Numbered from the stretch's first letter, positions 26,345 to 34,951 are shown. The stretch is DNA of 64,000 nt from Chlamydia pecorum E58 (GCF_000204135.1 NC_015408.1:310001-374000), one strand, 5' to 3'. Numbers and translations are program-made. Notes: generated by a model from the letters alone, not told the origin.

Positions 26345-27168
26345 ACAGGAAGAAGATTTAAGGATTGTACAAAAGTAAAGAGTTGATCCCAGATGGGCAA
26401 TAAAGAAGCAAAGGTTTCTATATCTAACATGGAGGCTGCATCGCTTTTTGCCATAGCAGGCTGCAGATGCGTTTCAATAAATAACCCATGAATTCCCGTA
26501 GCGATGGCTGCACGTGTTAACGTAGGGATGAACTCTGTCTGTCCCCCACTTTGTGTGGTTAGCGCTCCGGGAAGTTGTACAGCATGCGTGCCATCAAAAA
26601 TTACGGGGAAGCCCATACCCTTCATCACGGCTAACGAACGCATATCTACAATAAGGTTCTGATACCCAAAAGAACATCCACGCTCTGTAAGCATAATATT
26701 GTCATTTCTTGTAGATAGGATCTTATCAATAGGACCTTGCATATCCCAAGGAGAGAGGAATTGCCCTTTTTTTATGTTTACGCAGGCCCCAGTTTCTCCT
26801 GCAGCCACAAGAAGATCTGTTTGTCGGCAAAGAAAAGCAGGAATTTGAAGGATATCGCACACTTCTGCAGCTTGATGCGCCTCTTGGGGAGAATGCACAT
26901 CTGTGAGGATCTCCACGCCATATGTAGCTTTTATCTTAGCAAGGATGTTTAATCCCTCTCGGATCCCTGGTCCCCGATACGAAGCTAGAGAAGAACGATT
27001 TGCCTTATCATAGCTACTTTTAAATATCCATCGGATCCGATCTGCATAGGGGGCCAACAGTTCATGAAGCTTCGCTGCTGTCTGTAGTGCTGCTTCTTCG
27101 CTTTCTATTACGCAAGGGCCTGCGATGAGAATCATTTTGTCTTTGTTCACTTGTCTTACTCCATTCAC
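26341..27168 (-). CDS. kdsA: 3-deoxy-D-manno-octulosonate 8-phosphate synthase
   Basis: KdsA condenses phosphoenolpyruvate with arabinose 5-phosphate to make Kdo8P for LPS. Conserved blocks are [70 protein letters not shown] and [11 protein letters not shown]. The cysteine in IAGPCV fits the metal-dependent class. The longest start is a GTG at 27168; GTG 27150 and ATG 27135 are also in frame, and a start close to MILIAGPC is usual, so the first few residues are uncertain. It matches CT655. Confidence 0.93.
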   Translation of the reverse strand: MNGVRQVNKDKMILIAGPCVIESEEAALQTAAKLHELLAPYADRIRWIFKSSYDKANRSSLASYRGPGIREGLNILAKIKATYGVEILTDVHSPQEAHQAAEVCDILQIPAFLCRQTDLLVAAGETGACVNIKKGQFLSPWDMQGPIDKILSTRNDNIMLTERGCSFGYQNLIVDMRSLAVMKGMGFPVIFDGTHAVQLPGALTTQSGGQTEFIPTLTRAAIATGIHGLFIETHLQPAMAKSDAASMLDIETFASLLPIWDQLFTFVQSLNLLPV

Positions 27169-27268
27169 TCTATCCTAGGGGTACTATAGAGTTTTCTTGG
27201 AAACAAGTCTAATTTTTTAAGAACACGCTCTTCGAGGAACACGATAAAGTTTAGAGAAAGAGTCACAA

Positions 27269-27296
27269 TTGACTTTTTTATCATGAGACTTATACT
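27269..27296 (+). promoter_or_regulatory. Sigma66 promoter for tRNA-Arg
   Basis: TTGACT (27269-27274) and TATACT (27291-27296) each match the consensus at five of six positions with a 16-base spacer, about 55 bases upstream of the tRNA. Confidence 0.7.
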
Positions 27297-27351
27297 TGTG
27301 GGTACAAGCCATTTGCTATCATGTGTAAAAGGCGTTTAGGTAGGAAGATTT

Positions 27352-27424
27352 GGACCGATAGCTCAGTGGATAGAGCATTCGCCTTCTAAGCGAATGGCCG
27401 CAGGTTCGAATCCTGCTCGGTCCG
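27352..27424 (+). tRNA. tRNA-Arg (anticodon TCT)
   Basis: This is a 73-nt cloverleaf: acceptor GGACCGA/TCGGTCC, D-arm GCTC/GAGC, anticodon stem TTCGC/GCGAA with loop CTTCTAA, and T-arm GCAGG/CCTGC. The anticodon TCT reads AGA and AGG, and the discriminator base is G, as expected for Arg. Confidence 0.96.
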
Positions 27425-27482
27425 ATACTTTGACAGCTTCTGCTAAAAAATACAGTTGATTTTTCTATGGAAGAAAAGCTCC

Positions 27483-27719
27483 CTACTTTTCTTCCATAAT
27501 TTCTAAGCTGACTTTTACATTGTTTCTGCTAGCTACGGAAACAAGTAGCGTGCGGATCGCTTTGATTGTACGCCCTTCCTTGCCAATAATTTTCCCAATG
27601 TCAGGTTTTGCTACACTGAGTTCGTAAATAATGGTGTTGGTTCCTTGAACTTCTTTAATATGAACCTCATTCGGACGGTCGACAAGATTTTTGATAATAT
27701 AGGCTAAAAAGTCTTTCAT
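27483..27719 (-). CDS. khpA: KH-domain RNA-binding protein (KhpA-like)
   Basis: This 78-residue protein is essentially one type-II KH domain with the loop IGKIIGKEGRTIKAIRTLL; GKEG is the RNA-contacting GxxG. The family (KhpA/YlqC) binds many transcripts and, with KhpB, affects cell division and sRNA function in Gram-positive bacteria. It is a single gene on the minus strand next to tRNA-Arg. A perfect 18-bp tandem duplication lies 20-55 bases upstream of its start codon and may overlap its promoter. Confidence 0.88.
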   Translation of the reverse strand: MKDFLAYIIKNLVDRPNEVHIKEVQGTNTIIYELSVAKPDIGKIIGKEGRTIKAIRTLLVSVASRNNVKVSLEIMEEK

Positions 27720-27738
27720 AAAGCAATCCTATAACTAT

Positions 27739-27774
27739 ATTCGCATTTTTAGGAGAATTCGCATTTTTAGGAGA
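27739..27774. repeat. Perfect 18-bp tandem duplication upstream of khpA
   Basis: ATTCGCATTTTTAGGAGA occurs twice head to tail (27739-27756 and 27757-27774). It is non-coding and lies in the 5' region of the minus-strand khpA gene. Confidence 0.95.
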
Positions 27775-27840
27775 TAGGTAAAAATCGAACTCAATAAAAT
27801 GATTTTAATATTTTTTAAATAAAGAAACCAATTCTTGATT

Positions 27841-28827
27841 TTAAATAAAACCCAGGAGCTTTTTATCCATAATAAAGCTATTTTGGAATTCTTTTAGTAT
27901 TAAAGCCTTCATATCTTCAGGTAACGCAGCGGTGAGTTTTAGAGGTTGATGCGTTTCTGGGTGGATGAAATCTAAGCTATAGGCGTGGAGCTGTTGTTTG
28001 TCAAGGCCATAAACTCGGTTTGCTGAAGAAGAGCCATAGATAGGGTCTCCCAAAATCGGAGAATGCGAGTGCTTCATATGCACGCGAAGTTGGTGAGTTC
28101 TTCCTGTCTCTGGGGAGAGAAGAACAAGGCTAAGTTTGCCATTATAAGCAAGAACTTGGCAGTGTGTTGTAGCTTCTTTCCCTACAGACGAGACGGTAAA
28201 TTCCTTTCTTTTTTGTGGATGACGCGCAAGGCGCGTATGAATTTGAGTTTGCAAAGGCTTGCCAACGCAAACTGCAAGATATCGTTTTTGTAAAAGCTTT
28301 TTTGCAAAAAGCTCTCCATAAATTTTTTTTGCCTTTAGGGTTTTTGCTGTAATGAGGAGTCCTGAGGTGTCTTTATCTAAACGATGCACAATCCCCGGCC
28401 TCCAGGGCTCTTCAGGGAATTCTTGTTTTAATCGCTCTCCGATTTCATGAAGAAGGGCATGCACTATTGTCCCGGCATGGTGACCGGGAGAGGGGTGAAC
28501 CACCATATCTCGGGGTTTGTTCACAACAATAATCATGGAATCTTCATATACCTTATGCAGAGGGATCTCTTCAGGGAGGAGTTCTGAAAGCTCTTCTTTT
28601 TCTTGAATGTGTATAGTAACGACATCTCCCTCAGAGAGACGAGAGGACACTTTCGTCTGAACTTCTCCATTGATAAACACATTGTGATTTACAATGTGTT
28701 TTTGATAAAACGCTCGGGAATACTCGGGATACATCATTGCTAAATACTTATCCAAGCGCATCAACGTTGGTTCTGTAACTGTGAAGGATAAAGCCTCTGT
28801 CATATTACAAAGAGTTTGTTGTTTCAT
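27841..28827 (-). CDS. rluD: RluD-family 23S rRNA pseudouridine synthase
   Basis: The 328-residue protein has an N-terminal S4 RNA-binding domain (MRLDKYLAMMYPEYSRAF) and an RluA/RluD catalytic domain with GIVHRLDKDTSGLLITAKT, where the D of HRLDKDTSG is the catalytic aspartate. ETGRTHQLRVHMKHSHSPILG is the conserved RNA-binding block. Family members isomerise uridines of 23S rRNA helix 69 (RluD) or 955/2504/2580 (RluC). The S4 domain and motif order favour RluD, but specificity is not provable from sequence. It matches CT658 (sfhB). Confidence 0.9.
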   Translation of the reverse strand: MKQQTLCNMTEALSFTVTEPTLMRLDKYLAMMYPEYSRAFYQKHIVNHNVFINGEVQTKVSSRLSEGDVVTIHIQEKEELSELLPEEIPLHKVYEDSMIIVVNKPRDMVVHPSPGHHAGTIVHALLHEIGERLKQEFPEEPWRPGIVHRLDKDTSGLLITAKTLKAKKIYGELFAKKLLQKRYLAVCVGKPLQTQIHTRLARHPQKRKEFTVSSVGKEATTHCQVLAYNGKLSLVLLSPETGRTHQLRVHMKHSHSPILGDPIYGSSSANRVYGLDKQQLHAYSLDFIHPETHQPLKLTAALPEDMKALILKEFQNSFIMDKKLLGFI

Positions 28828-28889
28828 ATATTTTAATATCGGGAAAGTTATGCTTCTAGGAGAATTCTTTATTAAAGATCTTTGTTTAA

Positions 28890-28917
28890 AAAGAATTTTA
28901 CGGAGAACGTTTCTCCG
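28890..28917 (-). terminator. Terminator after the parE-parC-CT659-type operon
   Basis: On the minus strand CGGAGAA and TTCTCCG (28901-28917) form a 7-bp stem with a 3-base loop, followed by TAAAATTCTTTTT. It lies just downstream of the last small gene of this cluster and upstream of the RluD-like gene. Confidence 0.7.
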
Positions 28918-28940
28918 AGAGACAGCTTTTCAGGAGAGGC

Positions 28941-29264
28941 TTAAAGTTCACACTTCTTAAGAAGAAGTTCTTCGGAAGAGATCATGCGATAATGAGAACA
29001 CGCAAGAAAAACTACAGAAGGAGGAGATGGATAGCAAAACTTCTGGGTAAGAAGACTACGTACATGAGCAAGAGTTTGCTGCCATATATCTATAGGTAAA
29101 GGAAATTTTTCAAGGCGTTTTGCTAGATAGAGAGTGTGTTTGTAAAGGATAAGGTCAAGGTAAAGATCGTGGTTGATTAGGGGGGCCCAGCGTTTGGGAG
29201 TGTGTAGAAAGCTGCAGGAGACAGCGTCATCCAAGGGAGAGGCTAAGAAAAACGTTGCCTGCAT
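28941..29264 (-). CDS. Small hypothetical chlamydial protein
   Basis: I do not recognise this 107-residue protein. It has no signal peptide or membrane segment, is hydrophobic and slightly basic, and contains LYLDLILYKHTLYLAKRLEK and a C-terminal VVFLACSHYRMISSEELLLK. The ATG at 29264 is 2 bases after the stop codon of the gene before it, so translation is very probably coupled and the two products may act together. The two-gene set lies between parC and the RluD-like gene, where C. trachomatis also has small unnamed genes near CT659. Confidence 0.65.
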   Translation of the reverse strand: MQATFFLASPLDDAVSCSFLHTPKRWAPLINHDLYLDLILYKHTLYLAKRLEKFPLPIDIWQQTLAHVRSLLTQKFCYPSPPSVVFLACSHYRMISSEELLLKKCEL

Positions 29265-29266
29265 GA

Positions 29267-29581
29267 TTATTCTCTATATATGGAGCGCATTCTTTTGGAT
29301 GCTTTTTGTGCTCGGTCCATATCTTTATGTACTGTGCCAAAGCAAGAAATTAAAATAGAATTCAAGAATTTGTCATACATCTCTTGACCTTTCTCTGCCC
29401 CCATTTTTTGGATCAGTGCTTGGCGGAGCTGATCTAGAGTTTTTATAGAGCCTTCAAAAGACATATTTGCTGCAGAAAGATCTTCGGGGACCTTAGCTTG
29501 TGGGGAGCGTACCGCTTGAGCTTCTATATTTTGGGAAGATATATGACGAGGTTCCATATTCCTGCCTCTACATTTAAGCAT
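29267..29581 (-). CDS. Small hypothetical protein (CT659-like)
   Basis: The product has up to 104 residues. The N-terminal ~45 residues are polar and probably disordered; the rest is helical (IKTLDQLRQALIQKMGAEKG, then MYDKFLNSILISCFGTV) with a basic C-terminus. The ATG at 29581 has GGAG six bases before it; the ATG at 29557 (MEPRHISS) has GAGG seven bases before it, so either could be used. It lies 85 bases after the parC stop and is followed at 2 bases by another small gene. Position fits CT659. Function is unknown. Confidence 0.7.
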   Translation of the reverse strand: MLKCRGRNMEPRHISSQNIEAQAVRSPQAKVPEDLSAANMSFEGSIKTLDQLRQALIQKMGAEKGQEMYDKFLNSILISCFGTVHKDMDRAQKASKRMRSIYRE

Positions 29582-29666
29582 ATTTTACTCCGAATAAGAA
29601 ATATTTTTCTATATTCGCTAGAATCTCGTTATAAATCTGCAGATTCTTAAAAGAGTTTGTTTTTAT

Positions 29667-31091
29667 TTAAATAGTTAAAAGTGTTTTTCTTTGGTTTTTA
29701 AATTGTGTAATTTGAGTTTTTCTTTTTCCTAGATGAGCATAACGATTTAGGAGATCTTGAAGATACTTTATGGTGTATTCTTTAATTCTGCTGAGATCTT
29801 TCTTTACAGCGAGTTGTTTTTTTTCTAAGGCAGAGATCTCCTTTTTATAGGTCTCTTCTCGGAAACAAAGGATTTTACGGATCGTTAAAGAAGCTAGCTG
29901 ACCTGTGTCTGCTTTTGTAGGGAGAGCGGGAAGCTCAGGAAGCCAAGGAGCCAAAACAGAAAGAATAGTTTGATGGATATGCTCTTGAGATACTCGTGTT
30001 GCTTTAGAGAGACGCTCTCGGACAGGGTCATACAGGCGATGTTTTATAAAGAGGTATTCTAAGCTTTTATGATAGTGCTCGCGCTCTAATTGCTCTAATA
30101 ATAGTTGCAGTTCTTTTTGGAGATACTCTTGAAGTGCCTCTGTATGGAATTTTAATATTGTTGAGACAGAACACTCTATCGGGGAGTGATGGTGAATTGC
30201 CGTGGGGCGTGAAAATAGTTCTACTTGGCATTCTGTATGTTCAAATAACGCGGGGAGGAGAGCTTCAGCATGGACCCCTCTAGGAAGCTTGATTTCTATG
30301 TGCGGGAGATCTGTAGAGAAATCTTGAATGGAATCGATTTTTATCACGCCTCGCTTCGCAGCATTTTCTATAGAATGAATGAGGGTTTCCGTTGTTGTTG
30401 AGGGGCAGATTTCTTGAATTAACAAGGTCTTGTCATCCAAGATTTGAATCTTCGCACGGAGAAGCACAGAACCTAAACCATCTTGATATTGTGTTGCATC
30501 CATGAGGGCTCCTGAGGGGAAGTCTGGAAGCAACGTAAAGGGACGGTTTTTTAATAGTGCAATTTGTGCTTGTATGAGCTCGCTGAAGTTGTGAGGGAAG
30601 ATTTTCGTCATCATTCCTACGGCAATGCCATCTACCCCATGTAATAAGAGTAAAGGAAGCTTCGAAGGAAGGGTTTTGGGTTCCTGATCTCTACCGTCAT
30701 AGGAGTCTTGCATGCACATAAGATCAGTATTGAACAGAGTCTCTTTCGCTAAAGGACTGAGCCGCGCTTCGATATAACGCGCAGCAGCATGGGGATCTCC
30801 TGTTAGGGGGTTCCCAAAATTTCCTTGGGTTTCGATGAGATACCCTTTGTTTGCAAGAACAACGAGGGCTTCAATAATGGCTGCATCCCCATGGGGATGG
30901 AACGCCATGGTCCTTCCAGCAATATTGGCGACCTTGTGCATTTTCCCATCGTCCATGCGAAACAACGTCCATAACAAACGCCGTTGCACAGGCTTTAGGC
31001 CATCAAGGACATGAGGGATGGCTCTTTCTAAAATTACATAGGAGGCGTAATGCATAAATTGCGTTTTAAACAATTCGGAAACGTCATGCAT
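29667..31091 (-). CDS. parC: DNA topoisomerase IV subunit A, short form
   Basis: This 474-residue protein is the breakage-reunion subunit. It has the HVLDGLKPVQRRLLWTLFRM block of the quinolone-resistance region and the catalytic tyrosine in AARYIEARLSPLA. A coiled coil with the C-gate follows and the protein then stops; the C-terminal beta-pinwheel of normal ParC/GyrA (total ~750-870 residues) is absent. It pairs with ParE, encoded just upstream with a 2-base gap, to unlink daughter chromosomes. Chlamydia carries a second, full-length gyrA elsewhere. It matches CT660 (gyrA_2). Confidence 0.92.
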   Translation of the reverse strand: MHDVSELFKTQFMHYASYVILERAIPHVLDGLKPVQRRLLWTLFRMDDGKMHKVANIAGRTMAFHPHGDAAIIEALVVLANKGYLIETQGNFGNPLTGDPHAAARYIEARLSPLAKETLFNTDLMCMQDSYDGRDQEPKTLPSKLPLLLLHGVDGIAVGMMTKIFPHNFSELIQAQIALLKNRPFTLLPDFPSGALMDATQYQDGLGSVLLRAKIQILDDKTLLIQEICPSTTTETLIHSIENAAKRGVIKIDSIQDFSTDLPHIEIKLPRGVHAEALLPALFEHTECQVELFSRPTAIHHHSPIECSVSTILKFHTEALQEYLQKELQLLLEQLEREHYHKSLEYLFIKHRLYDPVRERLSKATRVSQEHIHQTILSVLAPWLPELPALPTKADTGQLASLTIRKILCFREETYKKEISALEKKQLAVKKDLSRIKEYTIKYLQDLLNRYAHLGKRKTQITQFKNQRKTLLTI

Positions 31092-31093
31092 GG

Positions 31094-32899
31094 TTACACA
31101 TCTGTAATGAGGTTATCTAAAATAAACTGCTTTCGTTCTTTTGTATTTTTCCCCATGTAGAATTGCAATAGAGAAGGCAGCCCTGAAGGATCAGAAATTG
31201 TTACGGGAGCTAAGCGCATCTTAGGACCAATAAACGCTTTGAATTCCTTGGGGGAGATTTCCCCTAGTCCTTTAAATCTTGTAATTTCTAAGGCGCTCTT
31301 TTTCCCAAGAGCTTGTATGGCTGCAAGTTTTTCTTGCTCCGAATAGCAATAAATAGTCTGTTCGTGATTGCGGAGTTTAAACAAGGGGGTTTCTAAAATA
31401 AATACATGCCCTCCTGTCACTAAAGAAAGAAAGCTTTTTAAGAAAAATGTGATGAGCAGATTACGGATATGCATCCCATCGACATCTGCATCTGTCGCGA
31501 GAATAATTTTGTTATAACGTAGCTGTTGAGGGCCATGCTTAGCAAAGCCTAAAGCTGTCGCAAGGTAAAACAGCTCATCATTTTTATACATCTTTGCTTC
31601 TTCTAAAGAAAAGACATTCATAGGCTTTCCTCGAAGAGAGAATACAGCTTGGGTATGAGGATCTCGGGAAGCTAAAATCGATGCAGAGGCCGATTCTCCT
31701 TCTGTAACAAATAGGGAAGAGGCCTCACCATAAAGAGATTGCTCATGGTAGTGAAATTTGCAATCACGTAATTTAGGAATTTTATAATGGGTCTTTTTTT
31801 GGTTCTCTTTGATCCCTTGCTTAATAAGTTGTATGCTTTTGCGTGTTTTCTCATTGGTTTTTATCTTTTCCAATAAGAGATGCGCCGTGGCTTTATCGCT
31901 ACGTAGATACTCTATAATGCCTTGCTTGATTTCCTTAATTAAGGGCGTGCGGATTTGGGTGTTGCCTAGTTTGTTTTTGGTCTGTGATTCAAAAATAGGA
32001 GAAGAAATCTTTATGGCAAGGCATCCCATAAGTCCTTCGCGGATATCGTTTGTGGCAAAGTTCTTCCCAAAAAACTCGTTGATCCCTTTAACTACAGCCT
32101 CCTTAAAGGCACTCAGATGTGTTCCTCCATCTAGAGTTTCCTGGCCATTAACAAAGGAAGTATAGCGTTCTGTATGGGTGTCTAAATGGGAAAAGATAAA
32201 CGAGAGCTTATCTTTCTGGAAGAAAATAGGAGGATACAACGCTCCTTGAGGAACTTCTGCATGAAAGAGGTCTTTGAGGCCCTCTTTAGAGACAAAAGAT
32301 TCCGAGTTAAATAAGATTTCTAGTCCAGGGTGCACATAGGTATATTGACGGATTTTTTTGATTAGGAATTCCTGCTGAAAACGAAAGTTGGCAAAAATTT
32401 CTGCATCTGGAGTGAAGGAAACTTCCGTGCCGTTGGGATCCTTTGTAGAACTTTGTTGAGTTTCTTGAAGCACTCCCTGGCGATAATATGCTTTAAGAGA
32501 TTTTTTGTTGCGTATAGAGCGAATAGTAAATTCACTGGATAGAGCATTGACAGCCTTAAGCCCCACGCCGTTCAGCCCTACAGAATAATGAAAGACATCT
32601 TCAGTATATTTTGCTCCCGTATTGATTTTAGAGGCACAATCAATAAGCTTCCCCAAGGGAATCCCTCGCCCATAATCACGAACCGTAAGCGTATTCTCTT
32701 TAGAGGTAATCTCTAAAGAGCTTCCATGCCCCATGATGTATTCATCAATGGCATTATCTACAACTTCTTTGAATAAAGTATAAATACCATCTTCGGGTTG
32801 GGAGCCGTCTCCTAGTCTGCCTATGTACATTCCCGCGCGCAGGCGGATATGCTCTAAAGAGGCTAGGGAAATGATGCTAGCTTCCGAGTATGTTGTCAT
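31094..32899 (-). CDS. parE: DNA topoisomerase IV subunit B
   Basis: This 601-residue ATPase subunit has GHKL motifs EVVDNAIDEYIMG, VRDYGRGIPLG and SVGLNGVGLKAVNALS, the transducer, and a TOPRIM domain with VTEGESASASI and ATDADVDGMHIRNL. ParE hydrolyses ATP to drive strand passage with ParC. It is the first gene of the minus-strand set parE-parC-small genes and matches CT661 (gyrB_2). Length is normal for ParE, which lacks the extra TOPRIM insert of E. coli GyrB. The upstream gap to hemA (277 bases) holds the divergent promoters. Confidence 0.94.
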   Translation of the reverse strand: MTTYSEASIISLASLEHIRLRAGMYIGRLGDGSQPEDGIYTLFKEVVDNAIDEYIMGHGSSLEITSKENTLTVRDYGRGIPLGKLIDCASKINTGAKYTEDVFHYSVGLNGVGLKAVNALSSEFTIRSIRNKKSLKAYYRQGVLQETQQSSTKDPNGTEVSFTPDAEIFANFRFQQEFLIKKIRQYTYVHPGLEILFNSESFVSKEGLKDLFHAEVPQGALYPPIFFQKDKLSFIFSHLDTHTERYTSFVNGQETLDGGTHLSAFKEAVVKGINEFFGKNFATNDIREGLMGCLAIKISSPIFESQTKNKLGNTQIRTPLIKEIKQGIIEYLRSDKATAHLLLEKIKTNEKTRKSIQLIKQGIKENQKKTHYKIPKLRDCKFHYHEQSLYGEASSLFVTEGESASASILASRDPHTQAVFSLRGKPMNVFSLEEAKMYKNDELFYLATALGFAKHGPQQLRYNKIILATDADVDGMHIRNLLITFFLKSFLSLVTGGHVFILETPLFKLRNHEQTIYCYSEQEKLAAIQALGKKSALEITRFKGLGEISPKEFKAFIGPKMRLAPVTISDPSGLPSLLQFYMGKNTKERKQFILDNLITDV

Positions 32900-33114
32900 G
32901 AGAGTGAGTCTTGATAAAACGCATTTGTGTATCTATGTTTCTCATAGATAAACTTTACGTGGATAAAGCGATATAGGATTTAGGCAAATGAAATAAAGAT
33001 CCACAGTGTTCTGGAGATCCTACTATATTTTCTTTTTCCGGTTCAAGCAGGAAGAAATAGTTTGTCCTGTCTTTTTATTAGGGAGATAGGATTTCATGGT
33101 AACTAATGTATTGT

Positions 33115-33143
33115 TTGTCTATACAACGAGCGTACTTTATATA
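33115..33143 (+). promoter_or_regulatory. Candidate sigma66 promoter for hemA
   Basis: TTGTCT (33115-33120) and TATATA (33138-33143) are separated by 17 bases, 34 bases before the hemA ATG. Each box matches the consensus at four of six positions. Confidence 0.5.
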
Positions 33144-33176
33144 AGCAGGGGTTTTTGTTTCTTTTAGAATAGAGCT

Positions 33177-34196
33177 ATGATGTTAGGAGTTGTCGGAGTT
33201 TGCTATCGAAATGCTGCGTTAAAAGATCGTGAGCGCGTGATTGTTTCCTTAGCCGCTCTGGAAGAAGATGCACATCTTGCCCAGAGGTTGCTTGGGGTTC
33301 GTGGTGCCTATGTGTTGCTTTTAACCTGCCATAGAGCAGAACTCTATTATTGCTCTGAAAGTGAAGAGGCTGCTCAGACCGCTTTGTTTTCGCGAATTTC
33401 TGCATTAGGAGTTCAGCCTTATGGATATCGAGGGAGAGCATGTTTCGAGCATCTCTTTCGTGTTACTAGTGGGATAGAGAGTTTAATCTTGGGCGAGACA
33501 GAAATTCAAGGACAGGTAAAGCGAGCTTATCTTAAAGCCTCCTCAGTCCGTCAACTTCCTTTTGCTTTGCATTTTTTATTTCAGAAGGCACTTAAAGAAG
33601 GTAAAGCTCTGCGGTCACGAACTCTTTTCCCTAGATCTCAGGTAACTATGGAGTCTTTAGTTTTAGAAACCTTAGAGGCCTATGGGAAGTCTCGAGCTTC
33701 CTCTCTTTTATTTGTGGGGTACTCTGCTATTAATAGAAAGATTGCAGCGAGTTTGTATGCCGTAGGATTTAAGAATATCGTGTTTTGCTCACAGCATAGG
33801 ATTACGCTTCCCTATAGGGCGATCTCCTATGAAGATTTGTCTTTTTCTGATCCTTATGAGGTTATTTGTTTTGGTTCATCCCAGCTTTCCAAGCCATTTT
33901 ATGAGATCCCCTTAGAAAATTTAGCGCAGATTCCCCAGCGTGTTGTTTTTGATTTTACCGTCCCTAGGACATGTGTATCGCAACAAGATTCTAGGGGGAT
34001 CTCATATTTTGATATGGAATTTCTCAGCAAGAAAATCCAAAGTCAGCTTACGTTCAACCTTCCGTGTATGCACGAAGAAAATCTTTTTTTATTGTCAGCA
34101 GCAAAGAAACATTGGCAAATATATCAGAAAAAATGTTCTCACGTATTTCAGAATGCAGTTTTATCTTCATGCTCGAATTTTTTTGTAAGCTGTTGA
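33177..34196 (+). CDS. hemA: Glutamyl-tRNA reductase (divergent, short)
   Basis: HemA reduces Glu-tRNA to glutamate semialdehyde, the first step of haem synthesis. The catalytic cysteine is in LLTCHRAELYY, where most homologues have TCNRxE. GETEIQGQVKRAY and DFTVPRT are conserved. At 339 residues it is much shorter than the usual ~420, and the end of the dimerisation helix is reduced. The nucleotide-binding loop is also unusual (FVGYSAINRKIA instead of GxGxMG). It matches CT662, which lies upstream of the T3S operon in C. trachomatis too. ATG 33177 and ATG 33180 are adjacent alternatives. Confidence 0.88.
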   Translation: MMLGVVGVCYRNAALKDRERVIVSLAALEEDAHLAQRLLGVRGAYVLLLTCHRAELYYCSESEEAAQTALFSRISALGVQPYGYRGRACFEHLFRVTSGIESLILGETEIQGQVKRAYLKASSVRQLPFALHFLFQKALKEGKALRSRTLFPRSQVTMESLVLETLEAYGKSRASSLLFVGYSAINRKIAASLYAVGFKNIVFCSQHRITLPYRAISYEDLSFSDPYEVICFGSSQLSKPFYEIPLENLAQIPQRVVFDFTVPRTCVSQQDSRGISYFDMEFLSKKIQSQLTFNLPCMHEENLFLLSAAKKHWQIYQKKCSHVFQNAVLSSCSNFFVSC

Positions 34197-34529
34197 TTTT
34201 TTAACATCTAATTCAATTCTTGACATATACGATTATCAAAAATACTCTAAGCTTTCATCAGGGGATATTGCAATTCTCTTAGAAAGCATGTTAAGGCTCT
34301 AGTTTTTAAAAGTTATTGCTAGCTTGCGCATAAAATCTATTTATTTTTTTTCTTAGAGCTTAGTTCTTTACAGTGAAAAAGATAAAAAAAAAAGTTCATG
34401 ATGTTGTTTATAAAAACAAGAAATCGTTTTTATTTTTAAAGTTTGTGTTGGCATAACTTGATTTAAGAGCGAAGGAGGCCTTCTCAAGAAAAGAGATCGC
34501 AAGCTTCTGTACGAAAAAGACAACAAGCT
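34197..34529 (+). promoter_or_regulatory. Intergenic region ahead of the T3S operon
   Basis: This is a 333-base gap with no gene. It holds a strong -35 near its start (reported separately), then about 280 bases of AT-rich leader with poly-A runs near 34385-34400. A small GAAGG/CCTTC hairpin lies at 34471-34483. No clear terminator for hemA is visible, so some read-through from hemA is possible. Confidence 0.5.
34220..34248 (+). promoter_or_regulatory. Candidate sigma66 promoter for the T3S operon
   Basis: A perfect TTGACA (34220-34225) is followed after exactly 17 bases by TACTCT (34243-34248), a weak -10 with three of six matches. Transcription from here would give a leader of about 275 bases before scc4. 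Confidence 0.55.
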
Positions 34530-34931
34530 ATGTTGGAGAAATTAATAAAAAATTTTGCCACGTATATGGGTATAACGTCAACCCTGGAATTTGATGCAGA
34601 TGGGGCATATGTTTTGCCTATAGGCGAGGTAATAAAAGTGCGTGTTCAGCAAAATGCAGATAGTGACATTGTTTTAAGTACATCCTTAGGGACCTTGCCG
34701 CCTTCTGCAGATACAAAAAAGATTTACCTACAAATGATGGTTGCGAACTTTTTAGGAAGAGAAACCGGGGGAAGTTCGTTAGGATTAGATCCTGAGGGTC
34801 AGATTATGATGATCCGGAAGTTTTCAGGGGAGGTGTCTCCTGAAGATTTCGCTCGGCATATAGAGTGTTTCATGAATTTTTCGGAAGCGTGGTTGGAAGA
34901 TTTGGGATTAAACTCGGAACAAAAGCAGTAG
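34530..34931 (+). CDS. scc4: T3S chaperone and sigma66-binding regulator Scc4 (CT663)
   Basis: This 133-residue acidic protein has the CesT/SycE class I chaperone fold pattern: N-terminal helix (MLEKLIKNFATYMGI), beta strands, IYLQMMVANFLG, and a C-terminal helix (DFARHIECFMNFSEAWLEDL). In C. trachomatis Scc4 works with Scc1 as chaperone for CopN and also binds sigma66 region 4 and the beta flap of RNA polymerase, lowering sigma66 transcription. It is the first gene of the operon, 20 bases before cdsD. There is no strong Shine-Dalgarno sequence. Gene order makes the assignment firm; the regulatory role here is inferred. Confidence 0.87.
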   Translation: MLEKLIKNFATYMGITSTLEFDADGAYVLPIGEVIKVRVQQNADSDIVLSTSLGTLPPSADTKKIYLQMMVANFLGRETGGSSLGLDPEGQIMMIRKFSGEVSPEDFARHIECFMNFSEAWLEDLGLNSEQKQ

Positions 34932-34951
34932 GCACATAGGGGAAAGTACAC

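Noticed and set aside
34448..34461. TTGGCA...TTGA resembling a sigma54 promoter ahead of scc4
   Set aside because: The gap between the GG and the second element is about two bases too short for sigma54, and the -12 GC is missing.
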